This document shows positions 19,805 to 27,461 of a stretch of DNA of 64,000 nt, in pieces. Where the stretch lies: positions 1 to 64,000 of the forward strand of contig NZ_BBQI01000088.1 of the NCBI RefSeq assembly GCF_001652915.1, written 5' to 3'. The notes under the pieces were generated by a model. It was not told the origin of the DNA and did not search any database. It saw only the letters and a list, made by a program, of their open reading frames with translations. The DNA comes from Cupriavidus sp. D384 (GTDB lineage Bacteria > Pseudomonadota > Gammaproteobacteria > Burkholderiales > Burkholderiaceae). Every line of letters begins with the position of its first letter. Positions within the stretch are counted from its first letter, which is position 1. A program made the position numbers and the translations under genes.

Positions 19805-20968
19805 ATGAGCTACGTCTACAAGCGCCCGGAGCTTGCCCGCCAGATGGCGCGCCAGTTGCTGCATCCCAGCGTTCTGGACGAAGGGCTACGTTCCGGCTTG
19901 TTCCTGTCCGGTCTGCGGCGCATCGGCAAGACCACGTTCCTGCTCAATGACCTGATCCCCGCGCTCGAAGACCTTGGCGCGATCGTGATCTATGTGGACC
20001 TGTGGAGCGATCCCCAGCGCAGCCCTGCCTCGCTGATCCGCGATGCGATCCGCGAAAAGCTGTCAGAACTGGAATCGCTGCCGGCCACCGCCGTGCGCAA
20101 GCTCCGCCGGCTGGCCGGTGCCGACATCGGCGCGCTCGGCTTCAAGTTCGGGTTCAAGCTGGACACGCTGGGCGAACCCGGCGGCGCCACGCTGGCGCAG
20201 GCGCTGGGCGAGGTGGTGGACCAGGGCCGCACCGATGTCGTGCTGATCGTCGACGAGGTGCAGCACGCGATCACGTCGGAGGAAGGCAACCAGATGCTGC
20301 TGGCGCTGAAGGCCGCCCGTGACGCCATCAACCCCCGGCCCAACACGCTGGGACACTTCCTGTTTGTTGGCACGGGCTCGCACCGCGCCCTGGTTGGCGA
20401 ACTGACGGCGCGCCGCAACCAGGCATTCACGGGTGCCACATCGGTCGCCTATCCGGTGCTGGACAAGGAATACGTGGCCTACCTGCTGCAGCGCCTGTCC
20501 GCCGAAGGCTTTACCGCCCAGCCTTCGCTGGACGTGGCCGTCAAGGCGTTCCAGACGCTGGGCCACCGGCCGGAGGAGATGATCAAGGCGCTGCGCCAGC
20601 TGCATTTCCACCTGCCGCCCGGCAGCAACCCCGACGAGCACCTGCCCGTGATTGCCAATACGCTGCGCTCCACGGCAGCCGATATCGAACTGATGAAGCT
20701 GGAACAGCTCGGTGGGCTGGCTACGGCCATCTTTGACCGGATTGCCTCGGCCGAAGGCGACGCGCGCGGCCTGTTCTCGGCCGATGCGGCGGCAGCCTAC
20801 TCGAAGGCCATCGGCCGCGAGGTCAAGGTCGAAGAGGCGCAACCGGTGGTCAACGAACTGATGGCCACGAACCTGATCATGCGCAAGGGCCACGGTCTCT
20901 ACGGCATTACCGACCCGTTCGTGCAGGAAATGTGGCGCGAACGCAAGGCCATCGAAGGCAAGCTCTGA
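19805..20968 (+). CDS. Orphan P-loop ATPase (archaeal-ATPase-like AAA)
   Basis: 387 residues. Walker A is GLRRIGKT (residues 36-43), Walker B is DVVLIVDEVQ, and a sensor-1-like FVGTGSHR follows; the C-terminal third is a winged-helix-like helical region (EAQPVVNELMATNLIMRKGHGLYGITDPFV). This resembles STAND/archaeal ATPase-type single proteins whose partner and role are usually unknown. It has no partner gene: to the left a convergent VOC gene, to the right an independent AhpD-like gene. The upstream 60 bases are strikingly AT-rich for this genome. Confidence 0.8.
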   Translation: MSYVYKRPELARQMARQLLHPSVLDEGLRSGLFLSGLRRIGKTTFLLNDLIPALEDLGAIVIYVDLWSDPQRSPASLIRDAIREKLSELESLPATAVRKLRRLAGADIGALGFKFGFKLDTLGEPGGATLAQALGEVVDQGRTDVVLIVDEVQHAITSEEGNQMLLALKAARDAINPRPNTLGHFLFVGTGSHRALVGELTARRNQAFTGATSVAYPVLDKEYVAYLLQRLSAEGFTAQPSLDVAVKAFQTLGHRPEEMIKALRQLHFHLPPGSNPDEHLPVIANTLRSTAADIELMKLEQLGGLATAIFDRIASAEGDARGLFSADAAAAYSKAIGREVKVEEAQPVVNELMATNLIMRKGHGLYGITDPFVQEMWRERKAIEGKL

Positions 20969-21097
20969 CGGCGCCGAAAGGTATTTCGCAAGAAATTTTG
21001 CCAAACCTGTCACAACCGCGTTTCGCCACGCGTCTTATAGGCAAACGGATGCGAATGGCGCGTCCGTCTTCCTGAAAACGACCCATTGGAGAACCGC

Positions 21098-21556
21098 ATG
21101 TCCGCACGCCTCAACTTCTTCCCCCTTGCCCAGACCAGCCAGAAGGCCCTGATTGCGCTGTCGCAATCGTGCAAGAAGAGTTCGCTCGGCGAACGCCTGG
21201 TCGAACTGGTCCAGTTGCGCGTGTCGCAGCTCAACGGCTGCGGCCTGTGCATCGACATGCACTGGCGCGACCTGATCAGGCAGGGGGTGGACCCGCGCCA
21301 TCTGAACGCCATCGCCGGCTGGCGCGAGGCGCCGTTCTTCGACGCCCGCGAACGTGCCGCGCTGGGCTGGGCCGAAGCGATGAACGCCCTGCCGCACCGT
21401 GACGACACCGACCGCGCCTACCCGGCGCTGCGCGAGCACTTCAACGAGGAAGAGATTGCGCAGCTCTGCTACACCGTGGCCGCCATCCGCGCCTGGAACG
21501 TGATGAACCTGAGCCTGCACAACCAGATCCCGCTGAACCCGCCGCCGGGGATGTGA
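21098..21556 (+). CDS. AhpD-like carboxymuconolactone decarboxylase-family protein
   Basis: 152 residues. The family signature is LVELVQLRVSQLNGCGLCIDMHWRDL with a CGLC redox pair and the nearby His (CxxC...H), as in AhpD-type alkylhydroperoxidases; a C-terminal helix (AQLCYTVAAIRAWNVMNLSLH) completes the fold. Likely a thiol peroxidase-type protein in the cytosol. TTGGAG is seven bases before the ATG; an in-frame TTG twelve bases upstream is less likely. It ends at the shared terminator with catA. Confidence 0.88.
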   Translation: MSARLNFFPLAQTSQKALIALSQSCKKSSLGERLVELVQLRVSQLNGCGLCIDMHWRDLIRQGVDPRHLNAIAGWREAPFFDARERAALGWAEAMNALPHRDDTDRAYPALREHFNEEEIAQLCYTVAAIRAWNVMNLSLHNQIPLNPPPGM

Positions 21557-21571
21557 ATCGCACTTTCCCGA

Positions 21572-21634
21572 GTTTTCTCCCCCCTCTCCCGCCCTCTCCC
21601 GCCCGCTCGCGAGATGCGCGAGCGGGGAGAAAAC
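21572..21634. terminator. Bidirectional terminator / REP-like hairpin
   Basis: Outer arms GTTTTCTCCCC (21572-21582) and GGGGAGAAAAC (21624-21634) and inner arms CCCGCTCGCG (21602-21611) with CGCGAGCGGG (21617-21626) form overlapping alternatives. The T-run is present on both strands. It lies between the convergent AhpD-like and catA genes. The CTCTCCCGCC doublet inside resembles repetitive palindromes of related genomes. Confidence 0.7.
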
Positions 21635-21639
21635 AGTCC

Positions 21640-22557
21640 TCAAGCCGCCATCGCCGCCCGCTGCCGCGCCACCTCGGCCTGCGGCGCGCTGGCGTTGTCC
21701 GTGTGCAGCGTGAAGTCGAAGCGGATCATCGCAAACGGCCTGTCCACGCCCGCCGCCTGCATGGCGGTCGGGTCGTCGACGCGCGTCACCGGCGGCACCA
21801 GGCCATCGCGCGTGGCAAACGCGAAGTCTTCCCACAGGAACGGGTCGCCGTCGATATTGATCTGCGTGGTCAATTTACGATGTCCCGGGGCCGACACGAA
21901 GAAATGGATGTGTGCCGGGCGGGTGCCATGGCGATCCAGTTGCTTCAGCAGGCGGTCGGTGCTGCCGCCCGGCGGCACGCTGTAGCCCACCGGCATGATG
22001 CTGCGGAAGCGATAGCGGCCGTCCGCGTCGGTCACGATGCTGCGGCGCAGGTTGAACGCACTCTGCGTCGGGTCGAAGTACGAATAGTTGCCCAGCGAAT
22101 TGGCATGCCAGACCTCCACCACGGCATTCGGCAGCGGCTGGCCGCCCGCGTCCCGGACCTGTCCTGCCATCACCAGCACCTCGCCTTCGTCGGTGCCGTC
22201 GTCCAGGCGCGCCTCGCCCCGCGCCACCGGTGCGCCGGCCACGTAGAGCGGCCCCTCGATGGTCCGCGGCGTGCCGCCGTTGATGCCGGCGCGCGCCTCT
22301 GCCTCGTCCATGCGCAGGTCCAGGAAGTGGTCGAAGCCCAGCCCCGGCGCGATCAGTCCAAGCTCGCCGGCGCGGCCGGCTTCGGCCAGGAAGTTCAGCC
22401 CGGACCAGAATTCCTCGGGCTGCACGTCCAGGTCTTCGATCATGTAGAACAGGTCGCGCACCATGCGGTGAACGATGGCGGCGATGCGCGGGTTGGCGTG
22501 CTGGCCCGTGGTTTCCTCGATACGGTTGAGCACGGCGTCGATCTGGATCTTGTCCAT
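21640..22557 (-). CDS. catA: Catechol 1,2-dioxygenase
   Basis: 305 residues; intradiol ring-cleaving enzyme turning catechol into cis,cis-muconate with Fe(III). Iron ligands are visible: Tyr158 (GNYSYFD), Tyr192 (PVGYSVP), His216 and His218 (RPAHIHFF). The N-terminal dimerisation domain and EGPLYV hinge are intact; length is normal. AAGGAGACC precedes the ATG. It is the last gene of the phenol operon, 39 bases after the reductase gene, so the phenol hydroxylase product is consumed by ortho cleavage; no meta-cleavage dioxygenase is present here. Confidence 0.96.
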   Translation of the reverse strand: MDKIQIDAVLNRIEETTGQHANPRIAAIVHRMVRDLFYMIEDLDVQPEEFWSGLNFLAEAGRAGELGLIAPGLGFDHFLDLRMDEAEARAGINGGTPRTIEGPLYVAGAPVARGEARLDDGTDEGEVLVMAGQVRDAGGQPLPNAVVEVWHANSLGNYSYFDPTQSAFNLRRSIVTDADGRYRFRSIMPVGYSVPPGGSTDRLLKQLDRHGTRPAHIHFFVSAPGHRKLTTQINIDGDPFLWEDFAFATRDGLVPPVTRVDDPTAMQAAGVDRPFAMIRFDFTLHTDNASAPQAEVARQRAAMAA

Positions 22558-22596
22558 GGTGGTCTCCTTGGTGGGTCTTTTCTCGGGGTTTGCTCG

Positions 22597-23658
22597 TTAC
22601 AGCGAACGGAACAGCGGACTGCGGGTGGCCTGGCTGGCATCGGCCGCCGACAGGAACTTCTCGGTAAAGATGTCCTTCTCGAACAGCCGGCCCTGCATCA
22701 GCGTGGCGATGCAGGATTCGATCATCGGCGGCGGCCCGCACAGGTAGGCGCGCCAGCCTCGGAAGTCGTGCCCGAAGTGGCTTGACGCCACGTCATGCAC
22801 ATAGCCGCGCTCGCCATCCCATGCGCTGCCCTGCGGTTCGGCCGACAGCACCGGCACATAGGTGAAGTGTTCGTACTGCGCCGCCAGCGCCTCGAAGGCC
22901 TCGCGGTAATACAGTTCGTCGGCGGTACGGGCGCCGTGTACCAGCACGATCTGGCGGGTATCGCCCGACGCCAGCAGGTCCAGCACCATCGAGCGCGGGC
23001 TCGACAAGCCCGAGCCACCGGCCATGAACACCAGCGGTCGCGGATCGCTCTTGCGCACGAAGAAGCGCCCCAGCGGCCCCGACAGCTGCAATCGCTCGCC
23101 TACCGCCAGTTTTTCGTGGATATACGATGTCGCGCTACCGCCCGGCACCAGCCTGACATTCAGTTCGATCTCGTCCGACGACGGCGCCGACGCAATCGAA
23201 AAGGCGCGTGGCGCGGCCTCGTTGCCGACCCACAGGTTCACGTACTGGCCCGGCTGGAAGCGCAGCGCCTCGGCGCCCTCCACCCGCAGGAACACCCCCT
23301 TGATGGTCGGCGTCAGCGCCTCGATGCGCGTGACTTCGGCCGTAAAGTCCATCAGCGGCAGGCACTGATGGTCGGGATCGGGCTCGATATCGGCCTCGAT
23401 GGTCATGTCGGACAGCGGCGTGGCGCAGCAGGCCAGGCATTTGGCTTCCTCGCGCTCGAAATCCATCAGCGCGAAGGGCGACGCCTCGCCGTGGTCGATC
23501 TCGCCGTCCAGGGTCTGCACCTTGCAGGTACCGCACAGGCCGTGCCCGCACGCGTGCGGCAGCCATACGCCGGCGCGCAGGCAGGCGTCCAGCAGGGTCT
23601 GGCCTTCATCTACGTCGATGGTCTGGCCCAGCGGCTCGATGGTCAGTTGGTAGCGCAT
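22597..23658 (-). CDS. dmpP: Phenol hydroxylase P5 reductase component
   Basis: 353 residues. N-terminal plant-type [2Fe-2S] ferredoxin domain with cysteines in CGHGLCGTCKVQT and CLACC, then a FAD domain (RAFSIAS, GGSATSYIHEKL) and an NAD domain (FMAGGSGLSSPRSMVLDLL, YLCGPPPMIESC). It passes electrons from NADH to the diiron hydroxylase. GGAGG stands before the ATG. Twelve bases after the P4 gene. The dmp symbol is by homology; Cupriavidus/Ralstonia literature uses pox or phl. Confidence 0.95.
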   Translation of the reverse strand: MRYQLTIEPLGQTIDVDEGQTLLDACLRAGVWLPHACGHGLCGTCKVQTLDGEIDHGEASPFALMDFEREEAKCLACCATPLSDMTIEADIEPDPDHQCLPLMDFTAEVTRIEALTPTIKGVFLRVEGAEALRFQPGQYVNLWVGNEAAPRAFSIASAPSSDEIELNVRLVPGGSATSYIHEKLAVGERLQLSGPLGRFFVRKSDPRPLVFMAGGSGLSSPRSMVLDLLASGDTRQIVLVHGARTADELYYREAFEALAAQYEHFTYVPVLSAEPQGSAWDGERGYVHDVASSHFGHDFRGWRAYLCGPPPMIESCIATLMQGRLFEKDIFTEKFLSAADASQATRSPLFRSL

Positions 23659-23670
23659 GGCAACCTCCGC

Positions 23671-24033
23671 TTAGTTGAATGACCCGCCGATACCGGCAAG
23701 CCCCGGCGTGCGCAGCCGCAGCAGCGACTTGTGGCCCAGGCCGTTGTCGGTCAGGCTGGCCTGCGCGTCCGGCGTGAACGGCGCGTCGCCGCGCAGCCAT
23801 TCCACGCGCGCCCAGTCGATGGCCGCGCCTTCGGGGTGGGCCCCCAGCAACGGCACCAGCACGTTGTCGACCAGCGCGCCGAATGGCATGTCGGGTGGCA
23901 GCGGCAGCGTGAACGGGCTGCAGAACAGCCGGTGCTGGTCCCACCCGAAATACACCAGCTGGTTGCCGTGAAAGTTCTCCACGCGGTCGCGAACCTCGCC
24001 CGTATAGCCGGGCGCCAAGGCGATGACTGGCAT
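23671..24033 (-). CDS. dmpO: Phenol hydroxylase P4 (gamma) subunit
   Basis: 120 residues, the usual length. Sequence features of the small hydroxylase subunit: MPVIALAPGYTGEVRDRVENFHGNQLVYFGWDQH and the tail SLLRLRTPGLAGIGGSFN. Part of the (P1-P3-P4)2 diiron oxygenase. AAGGAGACAG stands before the ATG, the same spacing as in the neighbouring genes. Confidence 0.95.
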   Translation of the reverse strand: MPVIALAPGYTGEVRDRVENFHGNQLVYFGWDQHRLFCSPFTLPLPPDMPFGALVDNVLVPLLGAHPEGAAIDWARVEWLRGDAPFTPDAQASLTDNGLGHKSLLRLRTPGLAGIGGSFN

Positions 24034-24071
24034 GATCTGTCTCCTTCTGCTTCTGTCAGTGCTGACGTTGC

Positions 24072-25607
24072 TTACTCGTGGCCGGTCCAGCGCTGCCAGT
24101 TCGCCCGGTCCTGCGAATCGGCATAGTCGCCACGGTCTTCGGGCTTCAGGTGGTACCAGTCCAGCACCTCGGGCAGCGTGGGGCCGCCGCAGTTGCCCTG
24201 GAAGATCTGGTGCACCGGCAGCCATGACTGCACGTATTTCTCGGGCTCGCCCAGGAACACGTCGCGGCAGCCGTCCGAGCAGAAGTGGTAGTGCTCGCCG
24301 TCGTGTTCGGCGTGGCGATAGCAGACCTGGGTGGGGTCGTCGGGCTCGGTGAACGCCATCGGAATCTGGCAGATCTGGCACAGCATCGGCAGGCCGGGGT
24401 TGGTCCAGCGCTGGCCGGCGTCGTGCTGCTGCTTCCAGTAGTCGAAGCGCGGCCGGTAGTGCTGGTCGAAGCTGTCGGGGTACTTCTGCGCCAGCCAGTC
24501 CAGTTCGTTGGGCTCGGGCACCCAGGTGTGGATGGCCGCCGCGTGGTTGAAGTTGTAGAAGATGCCCCACGCGATATGCGACAGGTGGTCTTTCTCCTTC
24601 GCGGCCTGCTCGTGGTACTTGGGCATGCGGATGCCGTAGCGCGCCAGGTCCTTGAACAGCGCGCCGCCGTTTTGCTCGAAGTAGATCTCCCAGGCCTCCT
24701 TCCAGCTCATCACGCGCTTGGGACACATGTAGTCCATCATCATCGCCACCAGCGTCAGCAGCCGGTAGCCGCGCCAGAACCACTTGTCGATCCACTTCTG
24801 GATGATGGGCAGGTTGGCCGGGTCCTGTTCGAGCATGAACTTGACCACTTCCAGACCCAGCGTCATATGGCGCGACTCGTCGGACTGGGCCGAGAACCCG
24901 AACGTCACCGTCGCCATGTCGCCGTTGTACGCCGCGCCCGACATGAACGGCATGAACAGCAGGTTGGTCAGCACGTATTCGAACGAGAACGAAATGGCGG
25001 TGATGAACTCGAACGGCCCCGCCGTCATCGCGTCTTCGAAATACGACTTGGGCACCGACAGATACCAGAGCCGGTCATGCAGGTGGCGCCAGTCGGAAAA
25101 GCCGTTGAAGAACTTGTTGTAGTGGCTGATCGTGTGGATCTGCGTCTGGCAATGGCGCAGTTCGTCGATCGACTGCATCTGGCAGGCCACGCGGGCGCCC
25201 ACGCCGCGCAGGCTGCGCCCGGCCATGGCGAAACCGCGATGCGCCGCATATTCCAACGGCGACACGCCGGTCAGGAACAGCTTCAGCGCGTTGACGTAGC
25301 GGGCGTCGCTGACGTTGAGCTGGCCGTTGTTCTGCTGAAAGGCGTCGATGATCGCGTAGAGCTTGCGCTCCTTTTCCGACTGGAACTTCCAGTAGGCGTC
25401 CATCGTCAGGCGGAACGGGTCTTCCCAGCCGTTCCAGTCGTGGATCACGATGCCCTCGAACTTGTCGTGCGGAAAGACCTTGTCCATGGGCTGGTAGGTG
25501 GTGTCCCAGCCCAGGTCGCGGGTCAGCACGGCGTACTTGTCCTTGAGCGACAGCTTGGGCCGGGCGGCTTCCCGGGCGGCCATGGCGGTGGCGGTTGCGG
25601 TGGTCAT
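24072..25607 (-). CDS. dmpN: Phenol hydroxylase P3 large oxygenase subunit
   Basis: 511 residues; the diiron subunit that hydroxylates phenol to catechol. Both EXXH iron motifs are present: DELRHCQ and DESRHMT. The C-terminal part carries the Cys/His cluster CQICQIP...CYRHAEHDGEHYHFCSDGC, typical of the subgroup. The start follows AGGAGACAGG. Sits between P2 and P4 in the standard order. Confidence 0.97.
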   Translation of the reverse strand: MTTATATAMAAREAARPKLSLKDKYAVLTRDLGWDTTYQPMDKVFPHDKFEGIVIHDWNGWEDPFRLTMDAYWKFQSEKERKLYAIIDAFQQNNGQLNVSDARYVNALKLFLTGVSPLEYAAHRGFAMAGRSLRGVGARVACQMQSIDELRHCQTQIHTISHYNKFFNGFSDWRHLHDRLWYLSVPKSYFEDAMTAGPFEFITAISFSFEYVLTNLLFMPFMSGAAYNGDMATVTFGFSAQSDESRHMTLGLEVVKFMLEQDPANLPIIQKWIDKWFWRGYRLLTLVAMMMDYMCPKRVMSWKEAWEIYFEQNGGALFKDLARYGIRMPKYHEQAAKEKDHLSHIAWGIFYNFNHAAAIHTWVPEPNELDWLAQKYPDSFDQHYRPRFDYWKQQHDAGQRWTNPGLPMLCQICQIPMAFTEPDDPTQVCYRHAEHDGEHYHFCSDGCRDVFLGEPEKYVQSWLPVHQIFQGNCGGPTLPEVLDWYHLKPEDRGDYADSQDRANWQRWTGHE

Positions 25608-25644
25608 TGCCTGTCTCCTGTGTTCTGTGGGGCCGGCGCGGGCT

Positions 25645-25917
25645 TTACTGCCACGCCAGCACGAATGCGTCTTCGGTCTCGTCGATATGGCCGGCCAGCG
25701 AGATCAGGCCGAGCTGCAGTTCCTGCACGTCCCAGGTGCGGCCGATGCGTTCTTCCACGCTGGCACGCAGGATCGACAGCCGCCCCGGCGCGTCGATCTT
25801 GACCATCGCCGGGTAGTGGTTGACGGTGGCGTGCGGGTTGTCGGCCTCGATGGCTTCGATCACCGGGCGCATGTCGTCGGTGGCCTGCAGCGCGATGAAT
25901 ACCGGTGCGTCGCTCAT
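25645..25917 (-). CDS. dmpM: Phenol hydroxylase P2 regulatory (coupling) protein
   Basis: 90 residues, matching the MmoB/DmpM effector family: VFIALQATDDMRPVIEAIEADNP, then NHYPAMVKIDAPGRL and QLGLISLAGHIDETEDAFVLAW. It binds the hydroxylase and is needed for coupled turnover. Its ATG overlaps the P1 stop codon by four bases; the frame is open far upstream only as a shadow of P1. Confidence 0.94.
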   Translation of the reverse strand: MSDAPVFIALQATDDMRPVIEAIEADNPHATVNHYPAMVKIDAPGRLSILRASVEERIGRTWDVQELQLGLISLAGHIDETEDAFVLAWQ

Positions 25918-26924
25918 GGCTGATCTCCCTGGGGTTGAGTCAAACCCAGCCCGGCCAGGCGCTTGCGCAGCCCATCCACGGCCTGGGTCAGTTCGGCATC
26001 GGCATCGGCGCCGAACAGCCGCATAGCCAGCGGGCGCAGCGCATGCGTGAAGCGCTCCAGCCAGCCGCTGGCGAATTCGCCGATGACGGCGGCGTTGTCG
26101 GGGCTTTCCTGCACGGCCGTCCTGACCGTGGCATCGACCCAGCGCGCCGATTCGCCATACCAGGCGGTCATGAAATCGGTCACCAGCGAGAACGCCGGAT
26201 TGGACGAAAGACGATGTCGCTCGAACTGCTGGTAGACCAGCGGATACACCAGTCCGTCCAGCACCAGGTTCTGCGCCACATGCAGTTCGAACCAGTCGTC
26301 GCGCACCAGCAGGTCTTCGGTCGCATGGCGCAGCGGCTGCCAGGCCATGTCTTCCATCCAGGCCGTCTTGGCCTGGTCCACGGCGTCCTTGTCGCCGATC
26401 AGCAGCCCGATGCGCGTCAGGTACTGGGCGATGCCCAGGCGGTCCATCGTGTGGAACATGGCCGCCTGGGTGATCGCGGAGCCAAATCCGTAGGCGGTGA
26501 TGGCCGCGTTGTTCATGTTGGCGGCCCACTCCAGATGGCGCAGCGGCACCACGCCTGCGATCAGCAGTTCGCGCAGGTCGGCCGGCAGCGTGGACAGCAG
26601 GCCGCGCTTGTCAACGAACTCCAGGTTCTTCTCCATCGCGTCCTGCTGGCGGGCGCGGGCGTTGACGTAGGCGCCGTAGAAATATTGGCGCGGGTCCTTG
26701 AGCGCGTACCAGTCCTGCATCACCACGCGGGTGCGGCGCGCGTCGTAAAGCTCGTACTGCGGCTGCCACAGCGGGCGATAGTGGAAGCTGGTCACCGGCT
26801 GCAGGTCGTACATGGCCTCCTGGTAGCGCGTGGCGGGCTTGTCCGCGCCCAGCCGCCGGGCGATATTGGCAAAGGTCTGCCGGATCGGACTGACGCTGGC
26901 GTCGGTCCGGATATCGATTTGCAT
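25914..26924 (-). CDS. dmpL: Phenol hydroxylase P1 (beta) oxygenase subunit
   Basis: 336 residues of the ferritin-like beta subunit that lacks the iron ligands: YEAMYDLQPVTSFHYRPLWQPQYELYD-type start, WYALKDPRQYFYGAYV, and LRHLEWAANMNNA. Structural partner of P3. ATAAGGAGACAG stands before the ATG. Overlaps P2 by ATGA, so the two are coupled. Confidence 0.95.
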   Translation of the reverse strand: MQIDIRTDASVSPIRQTFANIARRLGADKPATRYQEAMYDLQPVTSFHYRPLWQPQYELYDARRTRVVMQDWYALKDPRQYFYGAYVNARARQQDAMEKNLEFVDKRGLLSTLPADLRELLIAGVVPLRHLEWAANMNNAAITAYGFGSAITQAAMFHTMDRLGIAQYLTRIGLLIGDKDAVDQAKTAWMEDMAWQPLRHATEDLLVRDDWFELHVAQNLVLDGLVYPLVYQQFERHRLSSNPAFSLVTDFMTAWYGESARWVDATVRTAVQESPDNAAVIGEFASGWLERFTHALRPLAMRLFGADADAELTQAVDGLRKRLAGLGLTQPQGDQP

Positions 26925-26951
26925 GGCTGTCTCCTTATGGGTGTTATCTGT

Positions 26952-27122
26952 TCAGTTCAGCAACTGGGCGTGCTGGTCGCGGCAGAACGACTGGAACTGC
27001 TCCGGCGGCATCACCAGTTCCACGAAGATCGCCGGATCGCCAATCGAGAACTCGAATTCGACCCAGCGCTCGTCGCGCTCCACCACGCGCACGTAGCGCT
27101 GGTCCGGGGTGGGAAGTGGCAT
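26952..27122 (-). CDS. dmpK: Phenol hydroxylase P0 assembly protein (short form)
   Basis: Only 56 residues: RYVRVVERDERWVEFEFSIGDPAIFVELVMPPEQFQSFC is the conserved core of P0. P0 proteins help activate the oxygenase, apparently by iron loading, and are not needed for catalysis. Pseudomonas DmpK is about 90 residues (from memory), so this version is shortened, mainly at the N-terminus. CAGGAGCGAGAC before the ATG supports the start; the upstream frame crosses the sigma54 promoter and cannot be coding. First gene of the operon. Confidence 0.88.
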   Translation of the reverse strand: MPLPTPDQRYVRVVERDERWVEFEFSIGDPAIFVELVMPPEQFQSFCRDQHAQLLN

Positions 27123-27192
27123 GTCTCGCTCCTGTTGCCTTGCACACACCGGGCGGTGCGCGCGTTTTTGTGGAATCGGGTGCAAGGCATAT

Positions 27193-27208
27193 AGCGAGCC
27201 GCGTGCCA
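27193..27208 (-). promoter_or_regulatory. Sigma54 promoter of the phenol operon
   Basis: Read on the minus strand: TGGCAC-GCGGC-TCGCT. The invariant GG and GC are separated by exactly ten bases, and the -24 block is perfect; the -12 block has one mismatch (TCGC for TTGC). Transcription should begin near 27182, giving a leader of about 60 bases to the P0 gene. Confidence 0.82.
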
Positions 27209-27275
27209 GGCCGCGAAAATCGTTGTGGCACAAGCGATTGCGGGAAATTGGCGGTTCTGCCATGCGTCAGGCTGC

Positions 27276-27290
27276 TTGATCATTTGATGA
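27276..27290. promoter_or_regulatory. Upstream activator site 1 (XylR/DmpR type)
   Basis: TTGATCATTTGATGA, close to the TTGATCA-TTGATCAA palindrome bound by XylR/DmpR activators. Centred about 100 bases upstream of the predicted start. It is the exact reverse complement of site 2. Confidence 0.72.
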
Positions 27291-27307
27291 GGGGATCAAG
27301 GCCGTTT

Positions 27308-27322
27308 TCATCAAATGATCAA
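27308..27322. promoter_or_regulatory. Upstream activator site 2 (XylR/DmpR type)
   Basis: TCATCAAATGATCAA, a perfect 15-base mirror of site 1, centred about 133 bases upstream of the predicted start. Centre-to-centre distance to site 1 is 32 bases, three helical turns, so both face the same side of the DNA. Confidence 0.72.
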
Positions 27323-27461
27323 ATCGCCGGGCGCTGCGCCGCAGCATCGGCGCAAAGGGGCGCGTCAGCCCCTATCGGGGATCGCCAGAGGCCGTGCTAG
27401 GCTTCGCGGAAAGACGAGGCGCTTCGCCAGAAAGCGCCCGCAGGAATCTGGAGTGACGAGG

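Larger units (their letters stand above)
27123..27461. other. Divergent control region of the phenol operon
   Basis: A 339-base gene-free stretch between the P0 and activator genes. It contains the sigma54 promoter, the mirrored activator sites (separate entries) and the leader of the activator gene. I see no convincing sigma70 promoter for the activator. Confidence 0.8.

Noticed and set aside
27226..27241. Second sigma54-like sequence on the plus strand (TGGCAC...ATTGC) facing the activator gene
   Set aside because: GG and GC are 11 bases apart instead of 10, which normally abolishes sigma54 recognition.
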